NCBI GenBank assembly: GCA_029834535.1
Contig: JAQMWT010000001.1
Span: 25,789 to 89,788, forward strand
Direction of reading: 5' to 3'
DNA length: 64,000 nt
Source: Chrysophaeum taylorii
Lineage: Eukaryota; Sar; Pelagophyceae; Pelagomonadales; Pelagomonadaceae
In this document: positions 31,054 to 42,897 of the stretch, in pieces
How positions within the stretch are numbered: position 1 is the first letter of the stretch
How the letters are laid out: each line of letters begins with the position of its first letter
Position numbers and translations under genes: made by a program
The notes under the pieces: model-generated
The model's database searches: none
Told to the model about the DNA's origin: nothing
Seen by the model: the letters and a program-made list of their open reading frames with translations, nothing else

Positions 31054-32962
31054 ATGCAGCTCCTCTTGGACTTCGCGGACAAGGTGCGTCCAGGCCGTTG
31101 CGACGCATGAACGTTGTTCTCGCAGACTCGCGTCGTCAATATCGCTCCGGATGCCTCGTTCGAGGAGCTCGAGCGGCAAGTGGCGTTGAAGACGCAGCTG
31201 GCACCGGGCGAAGCCGTGTTGCTAGCCGAGGGAAAGCCCTTAGGGAAGGCAACAACGTCCAGGGGCTTGACCCTCGGCGCGTACGGAATTGGCGCTCAGA
31301 GCTTGGTGGTTGTCCAGGAAAAACTGCGGGGTGGTGCGTTGCTCGGCAAGCCTGTCAAGGGCAGGTCGAAGGGCATCGACTTCGAGGAGAAGTTCATGCG
31401 GCAACGCGAGTACGACGCCCAGAACCAGAAATACCAGGCAGCGCGGAACGAACTTAAGGCAAAGATGGAGCAGGAGAAGGCTAACAGCCGAATGAATCGA
31501 CTCAAAATTCAGAATCAATGGCGCAAAATCATGCGCCTGGCCAAGGTCGAGTCGCTTCGAAAGGGGATTGAGATTCTAAGCCAAAACCACGAGCGCGACG
31601 TCGATCGAAAGGATGCAATCATTCAGTTGCTCGACCGCGACCTCGAGGAGGCCGAAGACCAGTTCCAGATGGTGTGTTGAGCCATCGTTCCCGTTGCACA
31701 TTTCACCCGACGTGCCCCGACGTGCGCAGGCGTTACGATCGCACTTGCAAAACATGGACGCGCTGATTGATTTGCAAGACTCGCGCCTCTTGGTGTCGGA
31801 ACAAGAATTCGAGCAGGAGTTGCGGACGCTCGAGGCCGATTTTAAGGCGGAAAAGGAGGCGATCACCAGGCAGCATGCGATGGAGACGCAGGAATTAAAC
31901 GACATCATGGCTGCCGTAGAAGCCGAGGAGCAAGAACGCGAGGCGGAGGCCAAGCAGGAGCACGAGCAGCTACGAGAGGAAATTCGCAATCGAAACCTCG
32001 AGGAGATCAACATGCTCCGCATCCATCTCGACACGCAGATCGAACAGAAGGAGACCGACTTCGACGCGGCGCACTTGGCGTATTTGGAACAAACCAACCA
32101 ATGCACGCTCGAATTCAAGTTCTACACCAAGAAGGATCAGGAGCTCAGCAAGCAGATCGAAATCAAGATTCGCAAAATAGAACGCCTGCAAGCCTCGCTC
32201 CACCACTGGCGTACCAAGCTCGCGCAGAACATGAAGGAATGTTCGCATCGGAATCAACAACTCCTCGAAGAAAAAAACAAGATCCAGGGCCACTTCCAGC
32301 ATCTCAAGAGCCGCATGAATCGATTTCGACAGTCCCAGGCTCGGCGTCTGACCGAGCTCACGCAAAACGCACACGCGTGCAAGGCCAAACTCGGCCAGCG
32401 CATCGAACTCGCTGAACGCATCCTCGTCCTCGCCGAGCTCGCGCGCAAGCTCGAGACCGAGCAGGAAAAGGTCATCCCCTTCGAGGGTGCCGCTAATTCC
32501 GCGCTCCAGCAAACAGCGGACAGGAGCACGGCCGAATGGAAGGACCAGCTCCTCGAAATGTCGTCGGCACTCCCCGGCAGCTCTAAGCAGCAACAGGAAG
32601 CCGCTGCCAAGCTTCAAACATCCTCTTGGACGCGCCAGGGCGACCTTGTTAGCGAATGGTGCCACCTTGACAATTTTCTCCGCAAATACAACAAGGTACT
32701 TCTCGACAAGCTCGCGATCGAAAAGGAGCGAGAGCGACTCGAGCGTGAGAACGCCGACCTACAGAGTATTCTCAAGCAGTATTTCGACGGCGTCTCCGTC
32801 AATGAGAACGTCATGAACTCAGAGAACCCTCTGCTCGTTGTCAATGGCAAGCTCTCCATAAACCAACCACCACCCGTGCGGTCTTCCGACGAACAACGTC
32901 TCACCGTCGTCGAGGCGAATCATATGGTCGAGACTGCGAGAGTCAACACCACCTACTTCTAG
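31054..32962 (+). CDS. DRC2: Ubiquitin-like domain fused to DRC2 (CCDC65), nexin-dynein regulatory complex subunit
   Basis: Three exons: 31054-31083, 31126-31671, 31730-32962 (602 aa), introns of 42 and 58 nt with GT-AG borders and preserved frame. Exon 1 and the start of exon 2 encode MQLLLDFADK-TRVVNI and onward, a full ubiquitin-like fold of ~80 residues closing with VVVQEKLRGG and then ALLGKPVKGR. From about residue 110 the protein is continuous coiled coil matching DRC2: WRKIMRLAKVESLRKGIEIL, NHERDVDRKDAIIQLLDRDL, EEAEDQFQM-ALRSHLQNMD across the second intron, EEIRNRNLEEIN and LARKLETEQEKVIPF. DRC2 is a core baseplate subunit of the axonemal nexin link. The LRGG could permit deubiquitinase cleavage, or the UBL may remain as a binding module. 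DRC2 elsewhere is not known to me to carry a UBL. Confidence 0.87.
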
Positions 32963-33093
32963 GTAATCGGTCATCCCAAACGACACCTTACGCGACCTCC
33001 TCATCACTTTATATTGCAACGTTAATCTCGACAAAATGTCGGACTTCTTCATTCGCACCGACGATGCGGTGGTAAAAAGGCGAAAGTGCCGCC

Positions 33094-33106
33094 TTATGGG
33101 TTATAG
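33094..33106 (+). repeat. 13-bp target-site duplication, left copy
   Basis: TTATGGGTTATAG here is repeated exactly at 33228-33240 around a 121-bp insertion. Confidence 0.8.
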
Positions 33107-33227
33107 CCTCAACGCCTTTTCATCCCTCGCCTCTACCCCAACTGTGTGATTTTGCTCTGTGATCCTGGACCGGCTCCAGCCGGTCCACCCTGGCTCCCAT
33201 GCCCGGGAGAGGTCCGAAGTTAGTTAG
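33107..33227 (+). mobile_element. SINE-like retroposon, 5'-truncated copy (121 bp)
   Basis: Flanked by an exact 13-bp duplication (TTATGGGTTATAG) and ending in GTTAGTTAG. It is similar over ~105 bp to the 3' part of the element at 9904-10188. The shorter length indicates 5' truncation or a shorter family member. Confidence 0.75.
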
Positions 33228-33240
33228 TTATGGGTTATAG
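33228..33240 (+). repeat. 13-bp target-site duplication, right copy
   Basis: Exact repeat of 33094-33106. Confidence 0.8.
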
Positions 33241-34289
33241 GGCGCATCTGCTTACTCTCGAGAGCTGCGTACGACTTTCGAATTTTTGGTCGCTTGGTGT
33301 CATCCTCGACCTTCGTACAGTAGTACCACGCAGATTACGAGCGTAGCGTATTCAATGAGTTTTCGGACGAGATTCGAAAATGGCACTTGCGAGGGTACTC
33401 TGGCAATCGGACGTTATATGACAGCATCACGTAAAATAGTGGTTCTTTATAGCCGCGCGAGCGGTCCGTTGTTTAAAGCCGAATCCTATGCTATAATCAT
33501 TATTACGGCTCGAGGCTAAAAGAGCCAGAAAGGAACCTACTGTATTAGTATTGCGGCTTTTTGAAGTCACTGAAGCCTTGATTGCTGGCTGTCTATTGTA
33601 CTCCTAACGTCCTGCGACTGCTGGCTGTCTATTTTACTCCTAACGCCCTGCGTACTCAGTTTGCGCACCCCCCTCTCATAACGAACAACAAATCATCCAA
33701 ATTACACATACCACGTGCTCCTTCAAACAGCATCGCTCAGACCGTATGCGAGATTTTGATATCTTGAGAGAACTCGAAGCAATTTCGCCGAGAAACCGGC
33801 GCGTCACACCCACATCAATCGTCTACATGTCCCGGCGCTTCACGCAAGCGCCGCCCATTGCGCAAGCCTAGCTGCGAGGAGTTCCCAGTCAACAAATCAG
33901 CTGGCAAGCTGGCAACTCGGCGCGTAAACTACTACAAAGGCCATCACGGCGTCTCCGACGCAACTGAAGCGGCGCTAACAAGCCGCCGTTGTGGCTAAAC
34001 ATTATTGTTACTATCAGGACAAGAGACTCCCAGGGTCAAAGAGCCAGCATGGAAACGGATAAGCGCACTAGAAGGGAAAGAAGAAGAAAGAGCATAGACA
34101 TTAAAAGGCAAACCTGAAAACCCCAAGTTTGTTGCCAGGCGGAATAAAACTGAAAACTCGAGTTTCAAGCTACTCGTAGTACCCGGGGGAAGGATTTTGG
34201 GTTTCAAATTGGGAAACTGGGGATTGAGTTGCAATGGGGAGAGTCAGCACTCTACGCGGAGTCTACGAAAGAAAAGTTTGGGATCAAAA

Positions 34290-34760
34290 CTGCCTTGATG
34301 ATGGTGTGCAGCTCGGCGTTAATGGGTAGTCCTGCCTGTTGTCTTCGGATTGGTCGACCTTGCAGTTGTCCTTGATCAGGCCGGTGACGACCTGGTACCT
34401 TTTGATCCGTTGCATCTGAAAGACGATGCTGAAAAGTTCAGCTGCTTCTCGTCGATGGCATCTTCGGAGTCGAGATCGTAGAAGCGCATGCCGATGTATT
34501 CATTGCGAAGCCACATGTCCATTCTGTCGCTCTTGCGGTTAAGCTGCTATACCGATTCAGTTGGCGAATCGAGGTTTTGCAACCGCGTCAGCTGTTCCAA
34601 ATTCATGACAGCCTCCTCAATGGCGGCCTCGTCGGCGGCGTCGAACTCCCAGACGACGTTCGCGGCTTTGTCGAGAGCGTAGTCGTTGTAGTGAAGGTTG
34701 GCGTTAACGAAGGCAAGGCACTTCCTGCGTCTCGGCGATGTCAAATTGCCTGCGCGGAAA
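34290..34760 (-). pseudogene. Decayed coding relic, unidentified
   Basis: On the minus strand a frame reads VNANLHYNDYALDKAANVVWEF, DAADEAAIEEAVMNLEQL, a stop, then RKSDRMDMWLRNEYIG, MRFYDLDSEDAIDEKQLNF; beyond this the apparent continuation (MQRIKRYQVVTGLIKDNCK) is in another frame. Codon use and conserved-looking amphipathic pattern suggest former coding sequence. No family recognised. Confidence 0.35.
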
Positions 34761-35190
34761 GCAAAGTCAACGCGATTGATTGTGGCAGCGCATCAAAAAT
34801 TGTAGTTTGAACTGCAGTTCCGCTCCTTTCCTCGAAATGCTCGCTTTTTCATAAAGCGCTTCAAGCTGAAAAATGGCGACCTTTATATTCAGACCAACAG
34901 AGGACGGCGATCGACCGCCGTCCTCTCGAGTCGTGTTGATTGGCGCAGTGCGTGTTTAGAATTTGGAAGATCTGAGATGGCGAAGTTTCATCATGAGTTT
35001 ATGAACGAAGGGGCTATTGTCTGCATAGATTTCAGAAAACTTATCGACGGTTGCGTGTGACTTTTAAAATTCAGGAACCGATAGGGCACGAGAGCAGACC
35101 AATTACCGCTGTTTTCAGGGTGGAAAGAGTATAATATTCCTCGGGTCTGTAATAGTTCTCATCAAGCGGCGTCAGATGAGAAGCGACAGG

Positions 35191-35523
35191 CTACTCCTCT
35201 GATAATACCTTACGTTTTCGGGCATGCATTGGGGATTGAAGAGTCATTTTTGAGTTCATACGCAACACCATAATGTATGACCGAAAGTCCGGATGACGAG
35301 GTGCTTCGAGAGTTTTCGGGTTTGCTCTCGTGTACGTGACCATAAAGTGAGCATACTTTGGGAAAATTCTCAACGTTGGAAGCAACAGGTTGTGCTTTTC
35401 AAACATGATATGTGTGAATGAGCAAGGGCGGCACTCTCGGAACTCGGCCCAACGATTTCCGTACCGGAGTGTCGGATCCCAGGTGTTATGCTGGACAAAC
35501 TTGAGGAGCTGCGACTTCTCCAT
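35191..35523 (-). CDS. Unassigned 110-aa open frame
   Basis: An ATG-initiated frame beginning MEKSQLLKFVQHNTWD, with several aromatic-rich stretches. It has no recognised motif, no neighbour context, and sits in relic-rich DNA; it could be a fragment of an old mobile element or chance. Confidence 0.2.
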   Translation of the reverse strand: MEKSQLLKFVQHNTWDPTLRYGNRWAEFRECRPCSFTHIMFEKHNLLLPTLRIFPKYAHFMVTYTRANPKTLEAPRHPDFRSYIMVLRMNSKMTLQSPMHARKRKVLSEE

Positions 35524-36904
35524 GGGATAATACTAACGCGCGTCGACATTTGAGGCGCTGCCACCATTTCTGAAGGAGTCGGCGCTGTCTTAATTGTTCA
35601 CTGAAGAGGAGTAAAAAGCGGAAGAATCTTCTTGGTCTCGACTTTTCTGCTGATACTGCTGCGCACTCGCCAGTTTGGCAAGAACCAAATTGGTCCGTGC
35701 CTCAACTTTCACAGTGAGCTGCGCCTCCGATTGTACCCTAGAATACTTTTGTTTCTGCGACGGCGTTGGATCCTGTTAGTGATGTTGAGGGTTCGTTCCC
35801 TTGGTCTCACATCAAAGTTAATATTGTGTGTGCGTGCTTTGGCGTCAGTGGCGCCAGAGGCTAGTGGCAGAGCTTGCTGATTGAGGGGAGCTAAGATGGC
35901 ATCAAGGCTCTTGTAGGTGTTGGCTTGGCTCAATTGCCGTTCTTGCCGTAGGCTTTTCTATTCGTGTTGGGAGCGCAGCGTATCAGTAATCAACCTGAGC
36001 TGATCGTTGTTCTGCGAACTGCTCACGGGGCTGCTGTGACAGCTCTGCGTGGCTGTGTTCCGAGTGCTGCTTTTGTGCGCAACTGAGTTCGTCGAATTAA
36101 TCTCGCGCGGTCTAGTCTCGCTGATCGAGGACCTGCAGTGTCACGTCGGAGCGCATCGATTGGAGTTGTTCGGTGTGCTTGTGCGTAATAATAACGATAG
36201 GTTGTCGGGAGTGACCAGGGTCTTCAGCTTCGCAGTTGGCTCTTGAAACAAGTCGTCGATAGGAGTAATGCGACCTAATGGGAAGCGAATGTGTTTTTCT
36301 TTGAATAGGCCCGTGTGAACTTGACCCCTTGGTGTCTGGTCCTATGATTCTTGCGACGAGAAAGACGAGGAAGAAGGGTTCAGTTGAGTAGACGAATCGT
36401 CCTCAGTGGCTTGTTGTTGAGGCGCGTTGGTTTGGGTTGCCTAGCAGACTTTTACACCAAGTATGAGTCTTGGTGCAGATGTGTTGGCCCGCAGACTCTT
36501 AGCGAGTATGCTTCTCAGATCAGGATAATACGTGTTGTTTTTCGAGACTCTCTCGCCGGAGCATCACGGCCGAAGACCACAGTGGCCACTCATCCTCCAA
36601 GGCACGAAATTGTGTACCTGCAAACATAGAACCTCGGCACACAACCAACAAGTGACTGGAACCGTCCACTTGTGGGTTAATCGATCTTGAGGGAGAGCGT
36701 GGTTGAACGCTTTGTTCGTTTTAACATTATTCGTTTGAGCGCTTTGTTCGTTTGAACTGTTAATGACGTAGAAATGTGGTCTACCAATAATGGGTAGGGT
36801 CGCTGGGGAAAGAGTTAGAATTTAAGTCTTAGACTCACTGAATCACGCCCACGGCACTGGGATTAGCCTACGCCTCATGCACTAGGCAGGCCTCTAGTTC
36901 TCTA

Positions 36905-36909
36905 GTTAG
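36905..36909 (+). repeat. Target-site duplication GTTAG, left
   Basis: The five bases immediately left of the left LTR equal those immediately right of the right LTR (48490-48494). Five bp is the usual Ty1/copia target duplication length. Confidence 0.75.
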
Positions 36910-37332
36910 TAGAGAGATTTGACCCTCTCCGGGTACGTGGTAGAGATCTCTCCGGGTACATGGTAGAGACTGCGTGCAGTCTTAGGCGTGTACAGACCAT
37001 TCCGCTTGTCACATGCTACTACACAAGGTAGGGATTTAGGCCCTAACTCCTTAAGGACATTAGGTCCCATAGAAGCCTTTACACTGACAACGGGGAACGA
37101 AGTCTCTGTTAATTAAACAGAAAACCCCGTACCCGACGGTACGCACCTGGAGGCCTACTCCATGTTGGGAAAGAGCTTCAGACTGGGTTCTTCACAGTCG
37201 TGAAAGAAAAGGGGCGGAAGGGTAAGGAAAAGGAAGAAAGAGGGAAAGCCGTATTACGGAGAGAAAACCCTCGTGTAGAGATAGGTGTGAAAATGTTCCA
37301 GTGTCGCACACATAATAGTGTAGCTCTCTGGA
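36910..37332 (-). repeat. 3' LTR (423 bp)
   Basis: Aligns end-to-end with 48089-48489. Differences seen by eye: a 23-bp tandem duplication containing TCTCCGGGTAC near 36930-36975, three or so substitutions and one single-base indel. Plus-strand termini are TAGAGAG...CTCTCTGGA, giving short imperfect inverted ends and not the canonical TG...CA. Confidence 0.93.
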
Positions 37333-38765
37333 CCCCCTCAACGTGTGGAAACGGTTTATGCATTTCAGACGTTCTTGAGGCGGAACTTGTGCAATATACA
37401 TGAAAACAGTGGACAATGGAACAAACAACAACAGAACAGGACAATTTAATTGTGATGTCGAGCGTGTTGTAATGTTACGCAAAGAAGCTGTATCAGTATC
37501 CACATCAGATGTATGGTCCAATTCATCTTCGCTATTATCATCCAGTTCCTTTAACTCTGGAGAAGATGAATTATGAACATCAGATGGTGGGTCGTTAGTA
37601 GTGTTAGTATTGTGCGTTGTCACTGTATCACTCAAGGTAACCAAGGGTGATATGACAGATGAAAGGAAAGACATAGCTGAGTCGGGTGTAAGAGCGTGTA
37701 GATCAAATGCACGAATAACACGATCATTTGCATCCGACATAGCTGCATGGAGATGATGAGCTGCTGCGTCGATTTGAACTTGCTGAGCCTCATTATACGT
37801 ATCTGGAGGGAGCTGCCCAATAGATGAGACAAGTGACCGAGAAATGATATGGACAAATACAGCAGAGGACGGGATTATGATGTCCTGGTGCATCTGAAGA
37901 CTTGACAAGATGTTGTCTAATAGAGACACATGCTTGATGTTCTCAATCACTTGGGTGTTTAAATTTTCGTAAGTCTCTTGCATCTGTGAGAGAGATGTTA
38001 ATGCAAGCGATAGTTGTTGATCTTACGCCATCAATTGCTGTTCGGTATTAGTGAGACGCAAGGGTAAAGACCGATCCTCTTCTTTTAATTGATGTAAAGA
38101 TTCAGCCATATTATCGTTAGTTTTATCTAGCGTGGGTTCAGCGGGTGGATTGTCGATCGGCGCTGGTGAAACATCTTCAGAAGATGTATCATCTGAAAAG
38201 ACATCACTTATGTCCGAAGGGTAGCCAACCTGGATTAGCACATTGTTAAAGGCAGCTTGCTGTACAGGTGATAGTTGACGAAAATAATTAAGCATTGGCG
38301 GTAACGTCTCCGAGGAGATTGCGTTAAATTGGTGGGAAAATCATCAACGAAGCGTTCGACAAGCACATTAAGCAGCTCGTCCGGGTTGGTTACTACGCAT
38401 ACTTTATCTTCAACAGAATGTAACAGAGACCAAGCTGCTACAAAGATTTAAGCCAGCACTGGGGGTCATTGTGTTGCGGGATAAGAAAGTTGGGTGGTGA
38501 TGAGCCAAGAGCAGTAACGTTCCCGGACATCATCGCTAATACATCAAATTTAAAATGTTTGAGCAGGAAATACTCAGACTTTGCTGCTTGCGATTTAGAT
38601 AGACTGTTGTTGGGCAGCTGCTTTGGGCGTCGATTGATGTCCTTGCGCCACCGACAAATAGGTTTGATGTTTCCGATTAGGGGAACTAGTCAGTGCAACG
38701 CTTGGAGTTAGAGCATTAAAAGGTGGAGACAGTGATATTATACCTCCACCGCGACCACGGTTCAT
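37192..38765 (-). pseudogene. Retrotransposon extra coding region downstream of RNase H
   Basis: Starting with an ATG at 38765 (MNRGRGGGIISLSPPFNAL), coding-like sequence can be followed through at least three frame changes: SQAAKSEYFLLKHFKFDVLA, then TNPDELLNVLVERFVDDFP, then 38023-38295 (MLNYFRQLSPVQQAAFNNVL, acidic DDTSSEDVSPAP) and 37192-37983 (ENLNTQVIENIKHVSLLDNI, then HLHAAMSDANDRVIRAFDLH and an acidic Ser/Thr-rich tail). The last frame runs into the LTR. It is helical and acidic with no TM segments, so not envelope-like. Its position after RNase H is unusual for copia. Function unknown. Confidence 0.6.
37333..37341 (-). promoter_or_regulatory. Polypurine tract
   Basis: On the element's sense strand TTGAGGGGG abuts the first base of the 3' LTR, the position required for plus-strand DNA priming. 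Confidence 0.75.
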
Positions 38766-38932
38766 GGTAGAGTGGCGTCGACTCGCAGCATCTTTGTTTT
38801 TTGAGTGGGATTCATCATGAGAGGAATGTCCACATCACATTTTATGTAGCATTTCACATTTTAGCAAGCCAGTGTATCCTGTGCATAGCAGGGTTAGTTT
38901 AAAGTCATTTCGGACATAATGGAGGGTAATGA

Positions 38933-41900
38933 TTAACCATCTTGTTGAGCTATGGGTTGTTGTAAGCCGAGTAACGTGCGAAATCTGCTGAAAAGTGGAG
39001 CTCCAAAGGGTTTGGTAAATCCATCGGCGATATTATGAGTACCGGAAACATGATGTAGGCGGATTCGTTTTAACTGTACGTAGTCGCGTATACGGAACCA
39101 GCGAGTGCTGATAGCTTTAGCCTTAGTCGCGCTGTCGGGGTTATTTGATAGATGAATAGCAGAGGCCGAATCTCCAAGTATGGGACTGTTGCGTATGAAC
39201 GACATGTCCGATGGGAGGGGATTGTCGTGAGCATCATAATCTAGTAGCAGATCTTTCCCTGAAGGTTGGCGGAGATAGAAGTGAGGATTGATAACAAATG
39301 CCATTTCCGTTGGCAATTTGCGTAACCAAACGACATCATCGGCACACATATTGAGGGCGATAAGTTCACTCTCATGCGTACAAGTAGCTGTTATAGGCTG
39401 TAGCTTAGACTTCCAAGTGATGAGAGAACCAAACAAAAAGATAGCGTAGCCGGTTGTGGATTTGCGGTCTTGTTCATAAGAAGGTGCATTATCGGCATCA
39501 ACGAATGCGACCAGTGGATCAAAATTACCTGAATGAACTTGTTCTTTAGTGTAGTCCAACATGGTGGCCTTGTCAGTACGATTACCGATAAGAAGTCGAA
39601 GATGGTCCATTAGAGCGGAAGAACCAGAGTAGTACTAGAGGCGAAGATTACGATTTTCGGGCTTACGCAAGTAGCGGAGCGTTCCTGTTAGTACTTGAAC
39701 ATGCAGAAATGCTGGATTATGCATTCCTCGAGAGCAACGACTAAGGCTTTGGGATAAATCAGGGCGACAGGCCAATTGAACCAACGTGAGCTTGCCAAGT
39801 AGCGTAGAGAAGGTATGAAGGATGAACTTGTCCATATCAGAAGATGGCTCTCCAGTTTTATATGTGGTTGATGGTGACATTGGTATAGAAGTGGGACGTA
39901 ATTGCATTAAAATTGGGTACTCTTCGAACAATGCGTCAAGTTTAGCCTGACAATCCAGTGATATAGAGCCATCTGTTGTACGCGTTATGCGCATGCCTAG
40001 GAGAGTATGGACTTCCTTGAAGGTGTCGACTGAGTATTCCTTTTTCAGGGCCTGTTGGAACTCACGACGTAGAGTTTCCGAAGTACAAGTAATGACGACG
40101 TCGTCTACTGAGAGCGTGCAAATTAGAAATGTAGCGTCAGCTTGGACTTTAGCGTAAATGCATGTGTCTGTTCGAAATCGTGCGTAACCTAATGAATCAA
40201 AGAAGCTGTTTATGGTTTGATTCCAAAGGGCAGGGCTCTGACGCAATCCATAGAGAGATTTAAGTAGCTTTGGGAGACGGCGGCCTTGGTATTTAGTATC
40301 TTCGGGATCGAGAAGGTAAATGTTTTGTGGCAATTTAACGTAGACATGCGAATCGATGGGAGCTTGAACAAAAGCGTTGGGGACGTCGACATGATAGACG
40401 GGAAGTCGCAGATGAGCTGCTAGCGCCAAAACACAACGGATGCCGGTAAGCTGTGCCATAGAGCTGAATGTGTTGAAGAAATCGGTGCCCAGAGAGGCTA
40501 AGAATCCTCGTAGTACCAGGCGTGCTTTATGTTTAATGTACTGACCAGCAGCGTTGGTTTTTATACGTAGGACGAGACGGGTGTCAATAGGCTTTGAGTT
40601 GACCATTGGTAGCGCTAGTTTAAAGCAGCCAAACTTAACAATGTCAAAAATCTCTTTGGAGATGGCAGCAACATAAGCTTTGCGATCAGCGTCTGAGAGA
40701 CCTTTGAGGCAGTTCAACTCATATTCATCAATTTTGATATCTTTGGCTTGAATCTTGTATTCGTCCGAACCAACCGTGCTGGGATCATGAGTCGTCGTCA
40801 GATGAGTAATTGCGTAAGAAGCGACGTTATCGGGCAGATGAGCGTGATCGGGATCTTCGATGAGCTGAACGACTAGTAGAGGAGCATCACCAAGGTGGGC
40901 TTCAATATAATGTGATTGCACGGTAATATAGTCTTCGATGGCGGAGAGATGAGGCTCGGAAGCACCATAAGAAGCGTCATTATGATCCAAAATGGAGTGG
41001 GGGGCGAACAAAGCATAAGCATATTGAGCGGGAGGAACTTGAAAGGCGTGAGCATGTTCAGAAACTAAGTGAACGAGAGCTTGAGGAAGGTGAAAATCGG
41101 CAAGGTTGACGTCGTCGTAGAAGTGGACATGGGGAGCATCAGGCGATGGGTGGCTATGGCTCCTATGACACATAACTGAAGAGGACTGTGAAATCGCTAG
41201 GTGCACATGGTGATGAAGGGATGGTGTAAATTCCCCCTCTGGAGGTATAGCCGTCCAGTGGATGCCATGAGCGATATGAAGGGAGTGGAAGGTGGGGTCG
41301 CAGAATGTTATGTACTGCTTGGAGAGGTCATACTTGAAGTCGGCAAGCGTACCACCGGCTTGTTTATAAGTGGCAACAGTAGGCGAAGCAATACGAGTAA
41401 GAACATCCTTGAGATTGGTTTTGCGACGAGGCTGAAGGTGATGGGGACCACGGGTGAGACGGAGGACATCCTGGGAATAAAGAGACCGATAAGATGGTAA
41501 AAGTGGCAGAGTGTCGGGAGACACTTCAGATGTAGGTGTGGTGGCGGAAGTGGCGGGTGCAGAAGCAGCAGCTGGAGCAGATGCGGGAGCGGGAGAGGGA
41601 GCATGGAGATGAGAAGAAGGAGCCCCCCTCTCATGGTCAGTGTCGGTAGGCATAGCATTCCCCCTCTGCGCCGCATCATTGGGGGTGCTGTGAACAGAGA
41701 AGGGAATGTCGAGTGAAGGTGCGGGAGGTGGATGTTGTTCATAATCAGGAGGAGATTTAGAAATAAGATGGGGAAAAGTCAGTTTAGAGGAAACACGGAC
41801 TTGACCGTTTTCAGGATTAAGGACAACATCGGCTAAATGATTAACATGGGGTGTTATTAAAGGGTTTATAACGTTAGCACCGCATAAGTAGATGTAGGGA

Positions 41901-42897
41901 CGGCATCGGGGTTCATATTTATGAAATTCGTTAGGTTCCAAATGCAAATAACAAACAGAACCAAAAGGTTTGAGGTAGTCTTGTTGGGGAACATTACATT
42001 GGTCTAACAAAACTTGTTGGGGGCTTAGGACTTTATTGTAAATACGTTCGAGGGAAACGTTAGGGAGGAGATTATATGATTGGATAGCATGTATAACAGC
42101 CCACGGGTAGTGTGGTGCCGGATCTGTTAGGGGGTGACCTTTATAGGATACATTAAGCATATGCCTGAGTCGTGTAGACGCGGCAGTGGCTATGTGACCA
42201 ACAGCGGCTTCGACTTCATGATTAAAGACATGTAAGTAAGGGGGGAACGCGGACATATTAATACCATGTTCCACACGGAAGGGGGTTGTAACATGCTGAG
42301 ATAAATAGGGTTTAAAGGAATCACAATAGATTTGTTTTAGTTGTACATGAACATAAGTAGAACAAAAATTACGGACAAACTCAAGGGCGTTACAAAATTC
42401 GCTGGAGTTAGTGCTACGACAAAAGTACACTAACAGAAATTTAGAAATGAGACACTTGAAAACAATGATATGTCGAAAGGATCCCCATTCCGAGAGCACA
42501 GAGACGTAACCACCGTCACATGCCCAGGCTTCACCAGGTTGAAAAATTTTTTCGAATGATGGTTGCTTGATAAGGTGGTGTGGATGAGGAAAGCGTTTTT
42601 TATGAATCGTACAATCCACACAGAACTTACGGTAGGGTACGTCAGATGGGTGGTGTCCAGGACTGGCAATAACCTGAACAGCTTTTATGGCTTGAGAATC
42701 ACTGGAATGGTGAATGTTGTGAAAATTGGTAGCTCGTTGTTGCGCATCTCGAAATGCAAGGGTGCCCCTGGCATGGACTTTCTTATCGAAGGGCGCATGC
42801 TTCTCATGGAGCTGTCTTGGCGTTATAAGGGGTATTTGTTTTTCTTTAGTAGGAGATGATATATCTGCGGATGAGATGTTAGAGAGGAAAGCATGAG
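38933..42897 (-). pseudogene. Copia pol: integrase, reverse transcriptase, RNase H, with one in-frame TAG
   Basis: The frame is open from about 42897 (before the first non-ATG start) through a gag-pre-integrase segment with CVDC, an integrase core with the D-D-E triad (ACDGGY, IYCDSF, HEVEAAV), a long Pro/Ala-rich linker, RT (HKARLVLRGF, VYHVDVPNAFVQAPI, LLKSLYGLRQSPALW, SVDDVVIT with the catalytic Asp pair) and a connection. A TAG at 39635-39637 interrupts just before RNase H, which continues in the same frame (FVDADNAPSYEQDRKSTTGYA, THESELIAL, LGDSASAIHLS, HNIADGFTKPFG) to 38933. RT uses VDD in place of the usual YVDD. Apart from the TAG, the enzyme looks complete. Confidence 0.9.

Larger units (their letters stand above)
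33241..36904. other. Gene-poor spacer left of the retrotransposon
   Basis: About 3.7 kb, more AT-rich than the gene blocks. A two-copy tandem repeat of ~36 bp (CTGGCTGTCTATT...) lies at about 33584-33655. Coding-like relics are listed separately (34290-34760, 35191-35523). Other short frames (for example 36351-36629 plus) have no recognisable content. Confidence 0.5.

Noticed and set aside
37192-38765. Envelope-like gene in the retrotransposon
   Set aside because: No signal peptide, hydrophobic fusion segment or TM anchor seen; the products are acidic and helical.
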